From Hyposmocoma kahamanoa (taxonomy: Eukaryota > Arthropoda > Insecta > Lepidoptera > Cosmopterigidae), in assembly GCF_003589595.1 (NCBI RefSeq), contig NW_020653333.1, positions 2,481,996-2,545,995 of the forward strand: 64,000 nt of DNA. Direction: 5' to 3'. The notes beneath the pieces were generated by a model that saw only the letters and a list, made by a program, of their open reading frames with translations, ran no database searches and was not told the origin of the DNA. The translations under genes were made by a program, and so were the position numbers. Shown here one piece after another: positions 48,075 to 60,815 of the stretch. Within the stretch, counting starts at the first letter, position 1. Every line of letters begins with the position of its first letter.

Positions 48075-48474
48075 NNNNNNNNNNNNNNNNNNNNNNNNNN
48101 NNNNNNNNNNNNNNNNNNNNNNNNNNNNNNNNNNNNNNNNNNNNNNNNNNNNNNNNNNNNNNNNNNNNNNNNNNNNNNNNNNNNNNNNNNNNNNNNNNNN
48201 NNNNNNNNNNNNNNNNNNNNNNNNNNNNNNNNNNNNNNNNNNNNNNNNNNNNNNNNNNNNNNNNNNNNNNNNNNNNNNNNNNNNNNNNNNNNNNNNNNNN
48301 NNNNNNNNNNNNNNNNNNNNNNNNNNNNNNNNNNNNNNNNNNNNNNNNNNNNNNNNNNNNNNNNNNNNNNNNNNNNNNNNNNNNNNNNNNNNNNNNNNNN
48401 NNNNNNNNNNNNNNNNNNNNNNNNNNNNNNNNNNNNNNNNNNNNNNNNNNNNNNNNNNNNNNNNNNNNNNNNNN
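48075..48474. other. 400-base assembly gap (N)
   Basis: Exactly 400 unknown bases. The gap removes the likely promoter and 5' untranslated exon of SF3B5. Confidence 0.97.
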
Positions 48475-48533
48475 GTAGTTATCAATATAATAAAGAATTT
48501 AGACATAACTTTTTCTCCTTCTTTTCAGTGAAA

Positions 48534-48791
48534 ATGGGCGAAAGATACAATATTCACAGTCAATTAGAGCATTTACAGAGTAAGTACATCGGTACAGGAC
48601 ATGCGGACACAACAAAATACGAATGGTTGACGAATCAACACCGTGACTCGTGTTGCAGTTATATGGGACATCCAGACCTTCTGAGCTACTTTGCAATTGT
48701 TGAAAATGAATCAAAGGCACGTGTGAAATTCAATCTCATGGAGAGAATGCTGCAGCCGTGTGGTCCACCGCCAGAAAAGCCGGAAGATTAA
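48534..48791 (+). CDS. SF3B5: SF3B5 (SF3b10), U2 snRNP splicing factor subunit
   Basis: 85 residues, beginning MGERYNIHSQLEHLQSKYIG, then TKYEWLTNQHRDSCCSYMGH and MLQPCGPPPEKPED. This is nearly identical to the human 86-residue SF3B5, a core subunit of the SF3b complex that holds the branch site in the U2 snRNP. The coding region is in one exon. A CTTCTTTTCAG acceptor six bases before the ATG shows an intron in the 5' untranslated region. An in-frame GTG at 48528 is part of that leader and not the start. A polyadenylation-type AATAAATAAA lies near 48930. It is convergent with EXOSC6, with a dead LINE between them. Confidence 0.97.
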   Translation: MGERYNIHSQLEHLQSKYIGTGHADTTKYEWLTNQHRDSCCSYMGHPDLLSYFAIVENESKARVKFNLMERMLQPCGPPPEKPED

Positions 48792-49310
48792 TTAGTTTAA
48801 TTCCGTATATTTAACAATAGTTAACCGTTTGTAGACAGAGGTGCGTTCATGTGAATCAATGATTTTATAAAACTAGTTTCCTTTGCTTACAATTTCCCTG
48901 GTTTGATCTAAGCCTATTGTGTGTATGAATAATAAATAAAAAAATCACAAGTTATTTTTGTCACAGAATGTCTGTTAGCAATGCATACAATAATCCTGCC
49001 TCCTAGAGAACTGTCTATCTCCCGAAAAACTTTATGGAATGATGCAATATAACATAATTTATGTGCATTGTGGCAAAAGGTGGTTATTGCATTAAACTGC
49101 TGACAATCCCACTAACAATAATACTCATCCATGAATTGTCATAATTAGATTTGGTATGGACTTATTTTTGTGTACTCGAGCCATAATAGCAACTACTTTA
49201 ATTTCAATCAATAAAAAGTTGCATAATTTTTTTTTATAATCTATTTTTTTATTGAGGTTTTAGCCACCTTGGGAGACTATACCAGCCTCATGGGAGGAAG
49301 ACTGGGTTCC

Positions 49311-50165
49311 CTACTCAAGGGACATGTTCAAAAACTTGTACAAGTTTAGAGCGCCAAGACATACAGGCCCTCTGAGCCAACAATTAATTTGTCCATTGCA
49401 TAAACTTACATCCCCAAACATTGTACGTCTCAGGAATATGTTACGGTCACATTCCACCAATACATGATACAGATCCTCTATTATATTGCAAGTACTGCAC
49501 AATGGGGATGGTTTAAAACCCATCATATGAAAGAATTTATTAGTTGGAATGTGACCAGAATGCAGTCTAAAAGCCGATACAAGATATTTCTTTGCTATAT
49601 TGACAGAATCAAACCAGGGTACCCACTGTGGATTACTCTGTATGGTTCTGTACCATATTCCAAGGCCTTTATCCAACAACTGTTCTCTGAAATGATATTC
49701 CCATTTTTCTAAGGTCTTTTCTTAATTAGTGGAATAATGTCGGTGGCATAAGGCCTACAATCGAGTTCAGTACCATTTTCAGCAGCTGATTTTGCAAGGA
49801 AGTCAACTTCTTCGTTTCCGCGCAATCCTACATGGGAGGGAATCCATTGGAGCCTTAAACTGCACACTTCTGCGGTGTATGTTGTGGATCAACTGGAGAG
49901 CCTCATAGGCTATTGGCATACCTCAATGACCCGAGACACGCCGAGCCAAGTGCTGCAGAGCACTCTTTGAGTTAGTTAGACTAACAACTGACTGCTCATT
50001 TGACAATTGATCCACTACATACTGTAACGCTTCTTTGATGGCAATAATCTCTGCTCTCATAACGCATGTCATTGTGTGCCCTCCATATGTAAGTTGCATT
50101 AGACTGAGCATCCAGAAGGGCAGCTCCAACACCACGAACCGACTTAGAACCGTCTGTATATGTAT
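49311..50165 (-). pseudogene. LINE fragment with RNase H and C-terminal domain
   Basis: At 49923-50135 the - frame reads CVMRAEIIAIKEALQYVVDQ and SLTNSKSALQHL, an RNase H signature (E in AE, D lost or shifted in TNS). At 49311-49679 it reads SAFRLHSGHIPTNKFFHMMG and CSTCNIIEDLYHVLVECDR, the Cys-rich tail typical of R1/I/jockey-type LINEs with RNase H. Frame breaks separate the two. Confidence 0.8.
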
Positions 50166-50591
50166 ATCTCATAGAAACAAGTGAATTAATGAAGGCTAGG
50201 TCAGATGGTAGGAAAGGTTTTTACTTGTGTTAGTGTTTGTTTCGAATATATTAGATATACAGGTGATAGTTTTCGAGAAAATTAAGCTGGAAAAAGTTGT
50301 TCTTGTTTGTACAATGCTCTCCTAAGAATTTGTGTGTAAGATTCTTTACTTAGAAGGGATGAATTAGCACACCCGCTAACAACTTGAGTATAATACTAAT
50401 TTTTTTCAAGATCTCTAAAATATTTCTGTATTCTGAAATAAATAAACATATATATTGTGTAGTTTAAATAACATTAAACATATATCATTGGCTTGGTACT
50501 AGAAGTGCGTAAAATAATAGAGACTTAGGCACTTCTTGTACCAAAGTTGCCCACAAACAAGTCACAGGAAAAAAAAAACAAGGTTTAAATC

Positions 50592-52620
50592 TCATCCATT
50601 TTGTATTAATTTTTTCCATTCCTCGAGTTTAGCATCAAGAATGGCCTCTCTCTCCTTAGAGTCTTCTTTCAAACGTTTCCTTTGCTCATGACAATTGACA
50701 ACATTCATAACAAGCACCTTTTGTATATTTGGAACTATTTGTTCACACTCTTGTTCTAAAATATCCATGACTTTTGTTAGGCATTCCACATCCATTGATC
50801 CAATTTGATTAATATTTGATACTTGCTTCAATTCTGACAACATAGACAATGTTATAATGCCATGGTTAAGTTCATTATTTGGACATTTTTTGGCAAGGTG
50901 TTCCTCTGATTCTGTAGGGTCCAGGAATATCTGGTCTCCAATGATAGCAGCTGAGCAGGAAGTAATGATATCATACATTGGGACTCTAGCGTCAGCCAGA
51001 GCCAAGCCAGCAGCATTTATGGCTGCAGCTAAACATGCTCCATCATGCTCTAGGATGTACAAGAATACATCAATCTGCAATAATACATTGAATAGTAAAT
51101 TAAACATTTTCACATTACTGTCAAAAGTATGTTTATTTTACAAGCAAATGTCCAATATTGACACTTCGTAACAGCAGAAAACCGTTTGCTTGTGTAGTAG
51201 GTAGGTATTCACTAATACTAATGATGACAATTACATGGTGGCTTGCATACACTGGACTGGGATTTCTAAATATATGGCTTGGTACAGTGCTGAAGTATGT
51301 GCGTTGTGAATGCAATTTCATATGAAGAATTCCAAATAAGGAATGTTGTTCTGTACCTTATTCCAGTGTGACCATAATTGAGAAGCATCAGAACAAAAAT
51401 AAGTCACATTTTGATTTGTTCTTGTCTTTCTTCCAAATGGTAGTTTTTGTGTCTCTACAAATAATTTATCCAAACTGAACATTAACCACTAAATCCTCCT
51501 TAAAAATATGCTGCATGGATCTGAGCACAATGTGACGATCCATTTAATGAGATTAGAGGAAATTAGAATCGAAATTTCAGGACCAGCGAACTACTTTTAC
51601 TAGTTCTTTTTTTTAGTTTTACTATCCAGTAAAACACTCTTTGAAACAGTGGACCAACTAAATCTAGATTTTTGCAATTAAATGATGACTTTTCACCTGA
51701 CTAGTAAAATTATTTCAAATTATTTGAATATAGTCACACTGGAATAAGGCATGCAATGTTGTTGTCAAGAGTCATTTAATTTTTTACAAATTTATAATAC
51801 GGATTGAGTATTTGCAGGCACTAGTAACAAATTGTTATTCTTATCATCCTGTACCTGATAATTAGGAAACAAATGCCTGCACACAGCTGGTTCCAACGCC
51901 TTTCTTAGAGTGTCAGACAGAGCTTTCTCTTCAGCGTCTGGCGCTGCAGGACGGCGATATCGCGGGCACGAAAAAGGCGCGAACTTCACTTCGCAAAATA
52001 TTTGACCCAGTTGACTGGAATTGTTTTATGTACAATTTATATTTGACACATATTAAAAAAACAATAATTTAATCATTATTGTTCAAAGTTACATGACTAC
52101 AAAACAAAGGACTTAAAAGAAGTAAGTCCATTTCAACAAAAGTAGGTTGACGACACATTATTTGCTTTTACAAGTTCTAACAAAGTTTCATTTCCCTAAA
52201 AACAATAGCAACTAAACCGGTAATGATTTCAACATACTAAACATACCTAAATTCATTCTGATGCGGTATTTCTCTAGGGTCAAAAACTGAACATACAACT
52301 TTAGTGTCATATTGTTCTACGTATGAAGACCCTTTAGCTTGGCTCACCATGTCGGTTCTCGCAACTGAAACGTACATAAAGCTTAATACTAAGTTTTCCA
52401 CCATTGTTGATCCAATGTATTAGTCCTTTTAACCCCCAAAACACATACAAAACATACACAAGGATCGCGCTTCATCCAATGCGCGCCCATCTCTTCTTTT
52501 GCCATTTTTATCCAATAATTCATCGCGAAGTTCATCAAAACTCTTTGTATATGATTTTGTGAACCGTTTGTAGGAAACACTGTCGTCGGGACCGTTGAAT
52601 CTTCGATAATCAAGAGGCAT
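50592..52620 (-). CDS. EXOSC6: EXOSC6 / MTR3, RNA exosome ring subunit
   Basis: Exons in coding order: 52458-52620, 52247-52364, 51855-52014, 50592-51074; phases agree and give 307 residues. RRDGRALDEARSLFARTDMV is made by the first junction and matches the RPVFARAGLL start of the RNase PH fold. QAKGSSYVEQYDTKVVCSV, APFSCPRYRRPAAP and EEKALSDTLRKALEPAVCRH follow. The last exon has FLYILEHDGACLAAAINAAG and DARVPMYDIITSCSA. As in other MTR3 proteins the barrel subunit is expected to be catalytically silent and to form the six-membered ring for 3'-5' RNA decay in nucleus and cytoplasm. The C-terminus is a charged helix (CHEQRKRLKEDSKEREAIL). It lies between a LINE fragment and a copia element. 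Confidence 0.93.
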
Positions 52621-53420
52621 TTTTGGTTAGAAACAAAATTCAAAGAACGATTAGTGGTTTGTGAAGGTAACCAAAACCAACAACAAGCCACAAGGGTGAA
52701 GGGAGAGATTTTTTTTTCTTCTTTCCATAAAGGAAAAGGCAAAGGTTTTACACCATACAGCCAAGTCTTGGTACATTATTATGGGGATAGGCAATTTGAG
52801 GCGGTGCCGGTGTGCTTGGATTGACTCGGGATTCCTGAACGGGCAGATACGGGTATTTTAATTTTAGTTCGAGATTCGTATAATTTCGCGTTTTAATCTT
52901 CGATTAAGGCACAATAGCACTATCCTATTCCACTTTAAACTAGATTTCACAAAATAATTGAGAGTCAAAATAAAAACGACAGTTTTCCCTCCAATAGGCC
53001 CAGAGCGAATCTGAAGGGAGTAGACCACAAAGTACTTGGAGTCTTAGACTATTTTTTTTCCATCCTCTAAGCTTGGAGTAGACCAAGGAGAGACGTAATG
53101 CGTTGTCAGATTGAATGCGTTTTGTCACTGTCAAGTTGATTATTAAATAACTTTTCGATGCTTTTTTTGGCGTGATATTTTTGAATATGCAAATACTAAA
53201 CGTAATCTTAGTGAATAGCGCAAAAATTCAAAAATCCACCTGTAAAGTGCTCCGTAAACGATCAATTAATTAGCAAAATTTTACACGTTTCAAATTTTTT
53301 GGTTGTCTGCGGCTTAGTGCGGTCGTGTTTGATGGGTTTGTCAAATAATCTACATGTTGGATGGAAATCTAGATTGACGCCGTGTTTGACATACATGTTT
53401 GAAGGTATGCTGGCGTGTTT
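52621..53420. other. Upstream region of EXOSC6, no further gene recognised
   Basis: It should contain the EXOSC6 promoter and 5' leader. Nothing coding is seen up to the target duplication of the copia element at 53421. Confidence 0.45.
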
Positions 53421-53425
53421 GTCAA

Positions 53426-53569
53426 TGTTGATATCGTCAGTCGACGATGAATGTAAACCACAATAAGGCAGTAAATTGGTAATTTAAGTTTATTAAATTA
53501 GCCGGTTGACACGAGAGAATTTGGTAACAGTTGATATTTTTCACACACCATGCAATCTCTTTTCTAACA
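53426..53569 (-). repeat. copia-1 3' LTR
   Basis: 144 bases; shares CAGTCGACGATGAATGT and TTAGCCGGTTGACACGAGAG with the other LTR. It lacks about 31 bases present in the 57648 copy. Confidence 0.92.
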
Positions 53570-53626
53570 CTCCTCCTTAAATTTTAAGAAATCATTCACT
53601 CAAACACTCTCCCAAACCCATCATAT

Positions 53627-53650
53627 ACACACACACACACACACACACAC
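53627..53650. repeat. (AC)n microsatellite inside copia-1
   Basis: 24 bases of perfect AC repeat at the end of the RNase H coding part; in frame it reads CVCVCVCV. It is a post-insertion expansion, absent from normal copia proteins. Confidence 0.9.
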
Positions 53651-56600
53651 CATTCAAATTTTCCTTTCACCAAGGCTTTAATTAAAACATCTGCAACCAT
53701 ACATTTTGTTTCAATGTAGTTTATTACTACCTGCTTGTTTTCTACAGCTTCTCTGACAAAATGATAACGTAGGTCAATATGCTTAGTGCGTTGGTGGTGC
53801 ACAGGGTTCTCTGTAATGGCTATAGCAGATTGACTATCACTGAAGATGGTGATGCACTGTTACTCAGCGCAGGTGATCTCTGCTATAAGTCTTCTAATGA
53901 ATACTGCATATCTCGTTGTTTCTGATAGGGCCACATATTCCGCTTCAGCTGTTCAAAGCGCTTTTGTCCGCTGTTTTTGCTCTGCTAGCATACAGCGCCT
54001 CCTTGAGCCGTAAAAACGTAACCAGACCAGAATTTCCGAGCCATATCTCCACTATGACTGGCATCTAAGAATCTTTGTACAAGTTTTTCGAAACTGCACT
54101 TTTTAGAATACTTTATTCCGTAGGATTTTGTCCTTTTAAGATATCATAAAACTCTTTATGCCGCTATCCAATGTTCTTGTGTGAAACAAGTATTGAACTG
54201 GCTTAAAGTACTAACCGTATGCGTTATATCCGGTCTAGTGCACACAGGTAGGTACATTAAGGATCCGATCAAGTTTTGGTATGGAATGCTTTCGTTTGTT
54301 TTTATGTTTTTCAGAATTTCCTTCTTTTGACAAATGAGACCCACGTGTGGCCGGAGTAGCACTTGTCTTGCAATCTTCCATGCCATACGTTTTGAGAAGT
54401 TTTTCGACGTATTTCTCTTGGTCTATTTTTATTTTATTTCTATTTTGGGTAATTCTGATACCCAAAATAAGATCTGCTTGTCTAAGATCCTTCATTTCAA
54501 AATTGGACATCAGGTCTTCTTTGGCCTTGTGAAGTTCGTCTCTGTTGTTCCAGAATATTAACGTATCATCAACATACACTGCTAGGATGATAACTGTGCT
54601 ACCTCTGGATCTTGTATATATGCAGAGTTCGATTTTTGACTGTTTGAATTGAAGTTGTTTCAATTCACTGTCTAATTTTTATTCCACGCCCTCGGTGCTT
54701 GTTTTTAATTCATATAAAGAGCGATTGAGTTTACAGACATATTCTTTTTTGTTTTCTACCTCGAAACCTTCAGTTCGCTTCATATAAACGGTTTCAGCTA
54801 ATTCCCCATTTAAGAAGGCAGTCTTTACGTCCATTTGGTCAATATTTAGCTCCATCTTGCTTGCTAATGCTAACAATAACCTTAGCGAGCTATGTCTCAC
54901 CACAGGAGAAAAGGTTTCACGGTAGTAAATGCCCCATCTCTGACTAAAACCACGTGCAACTAGTCGCGCTTTGTTCCTCATCTTATTTCCCCCCTCTTCT
55001 TTGATTCTAAATAACTATTTGGAATCAACTACGTTGCAGTTTTTAGGAGGTTTTACCAGAGTGCATCTAATTCTTCTCGAATTGCTGCTCTCCATTTATC
55101 ACCATCTTTTCTTAACAAAGCTTCATGAACTGAAGTCGGGTCCGTTTCCATTTCAGTTGCATAATACAAAATGTAATCAGGGAACTGCTTGGCTTTCCTT
55201 TCTCTTAAAGGATACCTCCTTTCAGTCATAGGCTCTGCTCGTTGTCCTTCATCAGCTGACACGTAGTTATCGTCTTCAGTTTCATCTTCAGGCTCTTTGT
55301 ACGCTTCTACTGAAAACTGACTTGATCAACAATTTGAGTTTCTGCTTCAGCTTGAGGTAACTCATCATATTTTCTGATATTTGTATCTACCTCGGTAGAT
55401 ATTTCAGAACTGGGTAAGTGGATTTCTTCCAGTAGTTGATGATCCACTTGAACCTGAAGTTCTGCACCTGAGTTAGAGAGTTCATTACGTTTACATAATT
55501 GATCTTCAAAGAATACCACATCCTTTGCTTTATATACTCTACTAATTATAGGATCCAATAGTCGGTAGGCTTTGGCATTTTCCCAACATCCTACATGGAC
55601 TAACTCTCGGCTTTTAGGATCAAACTTCCGTTTTTGGTGAAGAATGTTCATGAAGGCTTTGCATGCGAAAACCTTCATATTATCTAGGTTACACCTCCTA
55701 CCTGTCCATGTTTCCTCTGGAGTTTTATTTTTTAAAGCTATAGTAGGTAATCTATTGTTTAAATAGACGGCATGTTGGACAGCTTCTGCCCAAAATTTCC
55801 TTTGAAAACCGTTCAACATTGATCTGCTCTTTTCACATATAGTACGATTGGCTCGTTCGGCAACGCCGTTTTGCTCTAGAGTATACTCCACGGTGAGCTG
55901 ATGTTGTATGCCGTTGAATTTTAAGAAATTGTTTTTTCTTTGGTTCACAAATTCTTTCCCATTGTCGCTCCTAAGTGCTTTGATCTTTTTACCAGTTTGT
56001 GTTTCAACCAAGTGCTTTAAATTCTAGAAATTTCTCGTAAACTCCACTTTTATGCTTTAAGAAATAGAAAAATGTTTTGCGCGTGAAATCGTCGATAAAG
56101 GTAAGAAAGTAACGACATTTGCCGAAAGACATTTCATTCTTCGGCCCACAGACATCTGAGTGGATCAGACTTAGCACGTCTGTGACTCGAACAGCACCTG
56201 TGTTCTTTTTCCTAGGTTGTTTAGTTTGTTTTCCCATTAAACAAGATACACACTGGAGTTTCAAACAGTTTCCAGGAAAACTTACCACTATCGCCATTTT
56301 GTTTTTTAATAATAAGAGATTGCGTATACCAAGATGTCCCATCCTTTGGTGTCACAAGTCCAACATCTCATTGCGCTCAGTTGTGGACGCGAGAGCAGAA
56401 CCCTGTAAATAGCATCGTTTCAACTTATATACGCCTTTCTCTTCTACACCTTTGATAAATGCTGTACCAGTAATCTTGCATTCATCACTTTGAAACAGTT
56501 CACACTTCTTGTGACCAAATACTATTAATAAATAAAATACTATAAATACATACCCTTTCGCGGCAATGGTACTTACACTCAGTAAATTAGTTGATAATTT

Positions 56601-57647
56601 AGGTATATACATTACTACAGTCATCCCGAATGACTCGCATACTACTGTACCTTTTCATTCTCCATATACTTTAGCGCCATTTGCACATGACACTGTGATA
56701 GGATTGATACTCTTATAGTCCTTAAACCACTCCTTTTTATGAGTCACGTGTGACGAAGCACCAGAATCGAGGATCCATTCGTCTTGAGAAACTTGAGTTG
56801 CCAAAGCAAACGTATTCAGCGCTTCTTTTCGTTTTGTTGGGTTATCTGGACAAACAGGGCTTTGGGTGGTCCGTTATAGATAAAACATTTCATTTTCTTA
56901 GCATGTGTTTGAGGCTTTTTTAATTTTTCTGTTTGGATAACAAAGCAGAGAATGTCAGAGTACCAGACGTAAAAGCAGAGAACGTTTGTTCCATTTGGAA
57001 AAGTTTGGTTTTGACGTAATCAGTAGTAAGCTCAATGTTACTAATTTCTATCGCTAGTCTCATACGTTGAAAATCCTGTGTTAGGCTTTGGAGTAATAAT
57101 GCATCCAAAAGGTCATCATCTACCTCTTTTCCAAGATCTGACAGCTCTTGAGATGTTGTCATTACCGCATTGACGTAATCTCTTACAGTTAAAAAATTGT
57201 TAAGCTTGTAGCTAACTAGCTTCGATAGTAATCCACAACGATTGTTTAAGCCTTTGTCTTCAAATGCATTCCTTAAGGCGTCTCACGTCTGTTTATCGTT
57301 GGTTGACTTCTTGACATGAATCAGACAATGAGGTTTTATCATTAAACAAATCTTTGCTCCTGCTCGTTGGTCTCTTTTAGTACATTGAATATCCGTAGCA
57401 TCGGGTGTGACACTCGTGTACTCCCATAGGTCCGCATCTATAAGGTACATCTCCATCTGGAACTTCCATGTTGAATAGTTCGAAATACCATCAAGTTTTT
57501 CTATAACAGGCGTACTGCTCAGGTTCCAGCATATGAATCACTCGTACAACTCGAATCACTTCTGTCAGCGACTATCCTCTGATTGTCACTGGACATACTG
57601 CAATTTAATGTGTTGGTTTATACATGCACGTCGTCCGCCCACAACCT

Positions 57648-57822
57648 TGTTGATATAACAGTCGACGATGAATGTGAACCACAATAAGGCAGCAAATTGG
57701 TAAGTTAAGTTTACTAAATTAGCCGGTTGACACGAGAGAATTTAGAGACAGTTGACATTTTTCAGATTTCAAAAAATTAAGAAAAGGCAGCTTGCACACA
57801 CCATGCAATTTCTTTTCTAACA
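57648..57822 (-). repeat. copia-1 5' LTR
   Basis: 175 bases, reading TGTTAGAAAAGAAATTGC at its - strand start and ending TATCAACA. GTCAA follows on the + strand side. Confidence 0.92.
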
Positions 57823-57879
57823 GTCAAATTAAATTTCAGTCTTCAGTTGTCTTGTCGCTTAAGCGTTCACTTTTCTAGA

Positions 57880-58079
57880 TTCGCATAGTCATAGTTATAA
57901 TTTAGGGAAGATTTAGGATTACTCGAATGAATGCGGAGTTTTAATAATGTGTTTAAGTGTAATTTTAGGTAATAAAGATGTACATTATTTTGCTAAGTAA
58001 CAATGACAGTAGTACAATACTTTTCCTATGAGACTATTGTCTATTTATAAACCAAACTACTTTTATTGAAATTTCAACA
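57880..58079 (-). repeat. Probable 3' LTR of copia-2
   Basis: On the - strand, a purine run (TCGAGGGGGC) at 58089-58080 is followed at 58079 by TGTTGAAATTTCAATAAAAG, which has the form of an LTR start after a polypurine tract. The end is uncertain. About 75 bases near 57890-57966 recur in the opposite orientation at 61820-61895. Confidence 0.65.
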
Positions 58080-60815
58080 GCCCCCTCGATAAAAGTACGT
58101 TTTAAACATAAAAGGGAAGCTTATTTAAATAATTTAACACTTACACCATTTCTAAACACATACCTCAACAAATAATTGATAGCAAGCATTAAAGAAACTA
58201 AAACACAAAATTTAGCACCTATTAAACAAAAGATCTCAAGGCATTTAAACACTTGAGGAGATAGAGGTTTAGTTAAAATGGCAGCTACTTGTTCATTTGA
58301 ACATACATAGCTGATTTGAATATGACCATTGGATACCCTTTCTTTTATAAAATGGTACTTAATGTCCAAATGTTTCGTTCGTTTTGGTTGAACAAGAGAG
58401 TTACAAGTTCGAATAGCTGATTGATTATCCTCGAACATGGTCACAACTATTGCATCTGAAATAAACATTTCCAAAAGCAAAGATCGAAGCCAGCAGGCTT
58501 CATTGACCGCAGGCGCGAGAGCGACAAACTCAGCTTCGTAAGAAGAAAGAGCAACAGTAGACTGCTTTTTCGAATACCAAGCTACAAGGTTTCCGTAAAC
58601 ACGGAAACAATAACCGCTAGTGGTTTTCTTGTCTATAGAATCTCCACCCCAGTCGGCATCAGCGTAGCCCACAAGCACATAGCAGTTTTTGTTTCTGTGA
58701 TAGCTCAGGTTTTAATCAATAGTTGACTTAACGTATCTTAAAACACGTTTAAGACATACCCAAAGGTCCTGACTAGCACTGCTTTGGAGCCTAGAAAGCA
58801 TTGCTATTGTCAAACAAAGATCAGGCCTAGTGCCTAGCATAGCGTACATTAAGGATCCAATGAGCTGCCTACATCGATATTCCAGTAGATTATTTTCAGA
58901 TTTTTCCTTTTTCAATTTAGACAAGTCTACATTTGGATTCAACGGCGTGGATATACCATGACAGTTAGACATATTAAACTTATCTAGTACATTTTTAAAG
59001 TACCTACTGGGTCTGGTTCAGGGAAACAAAGCTTTTTCTAAGTCATGATTGATTAAAATACCGAGATAACAACTGACCAACCCCAAACGTTTCATTTTGA
59101 AAGCTTTAGCTATTTCATTCATGACGTTTTGTACTACTGGACCATACCCTGTGACCAAAATATCGTCTACAAAAATTAGAACAAAAACCGTATTTTCACA
59201 ATTTTTTAAACAATACATACACTGATCACTACAAATCTTCTGAAAATTCTGACTTATAATAGAATTACAAAACTTATCATACCAGTAACGTGGCGATTGT
59301 CTTAAACCGTACAGACTTTTTAACTTACATGGTTTTATTAACCGGTACGTCAAAATTTTCTGGCAATTCTAAATAAATATCTTCTTTAATATTCCCATGA
59401 AGAAATGCTGCACATACGTCCATTTGGTGAACGGGCCAGTTATGATTGCATGAAATTGACAGCAAAGTTCGCACGCTCATCAATTTAACTATAGGTGAAT
59501 ACACTTCATGAAAATATCTTTTCGCATAAAGCCCCTCGCTACCAACCTTGCTTTATATTGAATAATTTCATTATTGACATTACGTTTCATTCGAAACACC
59601 CACTTACTGTCTACAGTTAATAGTCCTTCTTCAGATTTGTCAACAAATGTCCAAGTCTGATTATCGGACAAAGCCCTTCATTTCCATCTTTATGGCCTCT
59701 ACCCATTTTAAAGCATTTGGAGAAGACTTGGCCTCTTTTAGTGACGTATACTCTTCCGAATCTAAAAACGTAAAATAAGAGGTATCATAATCCTGTAAAG
59801 CAACAGGCGGTTTCAAACATTCTCTGAGTCGCAAAGTCTAGTATTCATATTTTCCGCTACATTTGAGGCAGCGCTTTCATCACTAGTAGGCTCATTCGGA
59901 ACCAAATTGTCACGACGATCAAAAGTGTCACCATGCACATCTTCAGTATCGGTGTAGGAAACGGATATATCTGGACTTAGTGCCGACATAGTGTCAGTGA
60001 AACCCAAATTTACCGAGATAACGGGTTCAACCGGTTTTCTTCCGTTACTTACTGGTTCAATATGAGGCGATATTATTATTTCTCAATCAACCGAAAAAGT
60101 CTTACTTTCAGGATAAAATATTTTGTAGCCTTTTGTATTTTCTCCGTAGCCCACAAACAAACCTTTTCTACTCTTGCTGTCTAGTTTTCGCCGCCGCTGT
60201 TTAGGAACATGAGTCCACACCTCAGAACAAAAATACATCTTAAGCAAGACACATCAAAGTGCTTCTCATAAAAGAGCTCATTCCCGAACTTATGAACTTA
60301 TTCCCGTTCTCTTAAACAATGGTATTTACAACTGCAGCCCATAAATCGTTTTGTAATTGACTCGCTTTCAATAGTGTACGAACAGCTTCCATGACTGTAC
60401 GCATTTCGCGTTCAACTTTGCCATTTTGGTCAGGAGTGTAAGGGACGGATGTCTGGTGCTTTATTCCTTTCGATCCTAATAAATTTTTAATTTCCGTGTT
60501 AAACAAACTCACCACCATTATCAGTGCGTAATACCTTTACTGGTTTTCCTTCATTTTCGCTAAGTGCAAGGTGCAATTTAATTTTAGAAGTTACTTTACT
60601 CTTCTCTTTCAAAAAGTAAACAGAACGAAAATGAGAATAGTCATCTTTCAGCAGTAGAAAGTCCTCAATAGACACTTCTTCAAAGGGGCCACAAACATCG
60701 CCATGCACGATTTCCCCTCAGCTAGTTGTTTTGGTAAAGCTAGAATAAAACGGCATTCTGCACTGTTTGCCTTTTATGCACACAGCACAAAAATGCTGTT
60801 TCTTACAACAGAACG
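58080..60815 (-). mobile_element. copia-2, second Ty1/copia element, 5'-truncated and broken
   Basis: Coding order on the - strand: integrase zinc region (CxxC at about 60790-60730), HGDVCGPFEEVSIEDFLLLK, RTDNGGEFV, PYTPDQNGKVEREMRTVMEA, linker, KWVFRMKRNVNNEIIQYKAR, FVDDILVTGYG and the RNase H (VGYADADWGGDSIDKKTTSG; KRTKHLDIKYHFIKE). The residues differ widely from copia-1, so it is another family. Stops and frameshifts split it. The gag and protease part is missing, replaced by a LINE at 60816. Confidence 0.88.

Larger units (their letters stand above)
53426..57822 (-). mobile_element. Full-length Ty1/copia LTR retrotransposon (copia-1), inactivated
   Basis: The LTRs are 53426-53569 (3' LTR, with a deletion of about 31 bases) and 57648-57822 (5' LTR), both TG...CA on the - strand. 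GTCAA flanks the element exactly (53421-53425 and 57823-57827). A purine tract AAGGAGGAG abuts the 3' LTR (53570-53578). After the 5' LTR comes GGTTGTGGGCGG, resembling the internal initiator-tRNA site used by copia. Coding order on the - strand is gag (about 57500-56900), pre-integrase (MGHLGIRNL), integrase (HSDVCGP, LTFIDDFTRKTFF; 56340-55310), reverse transcriptase (NKARLVARGFSQRWGI; AVYVDDTLIF; 55050-54160) and RNase H (HQRTKHIDLRYHFVREAV, near 53790). Frameshifts and stops split it into at least eight pieces. Confidence 0.93.

Noticed and set aside
47988..48506. 172-codon ORF spanning the N run
   Set aside because: The frame is open only because unknown bases cannot give stop codons.
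48499..48720. - strand ORF opposite SF3B5
   Set aside because: Antisense shadow of a nearly invariant protein-coding gene.
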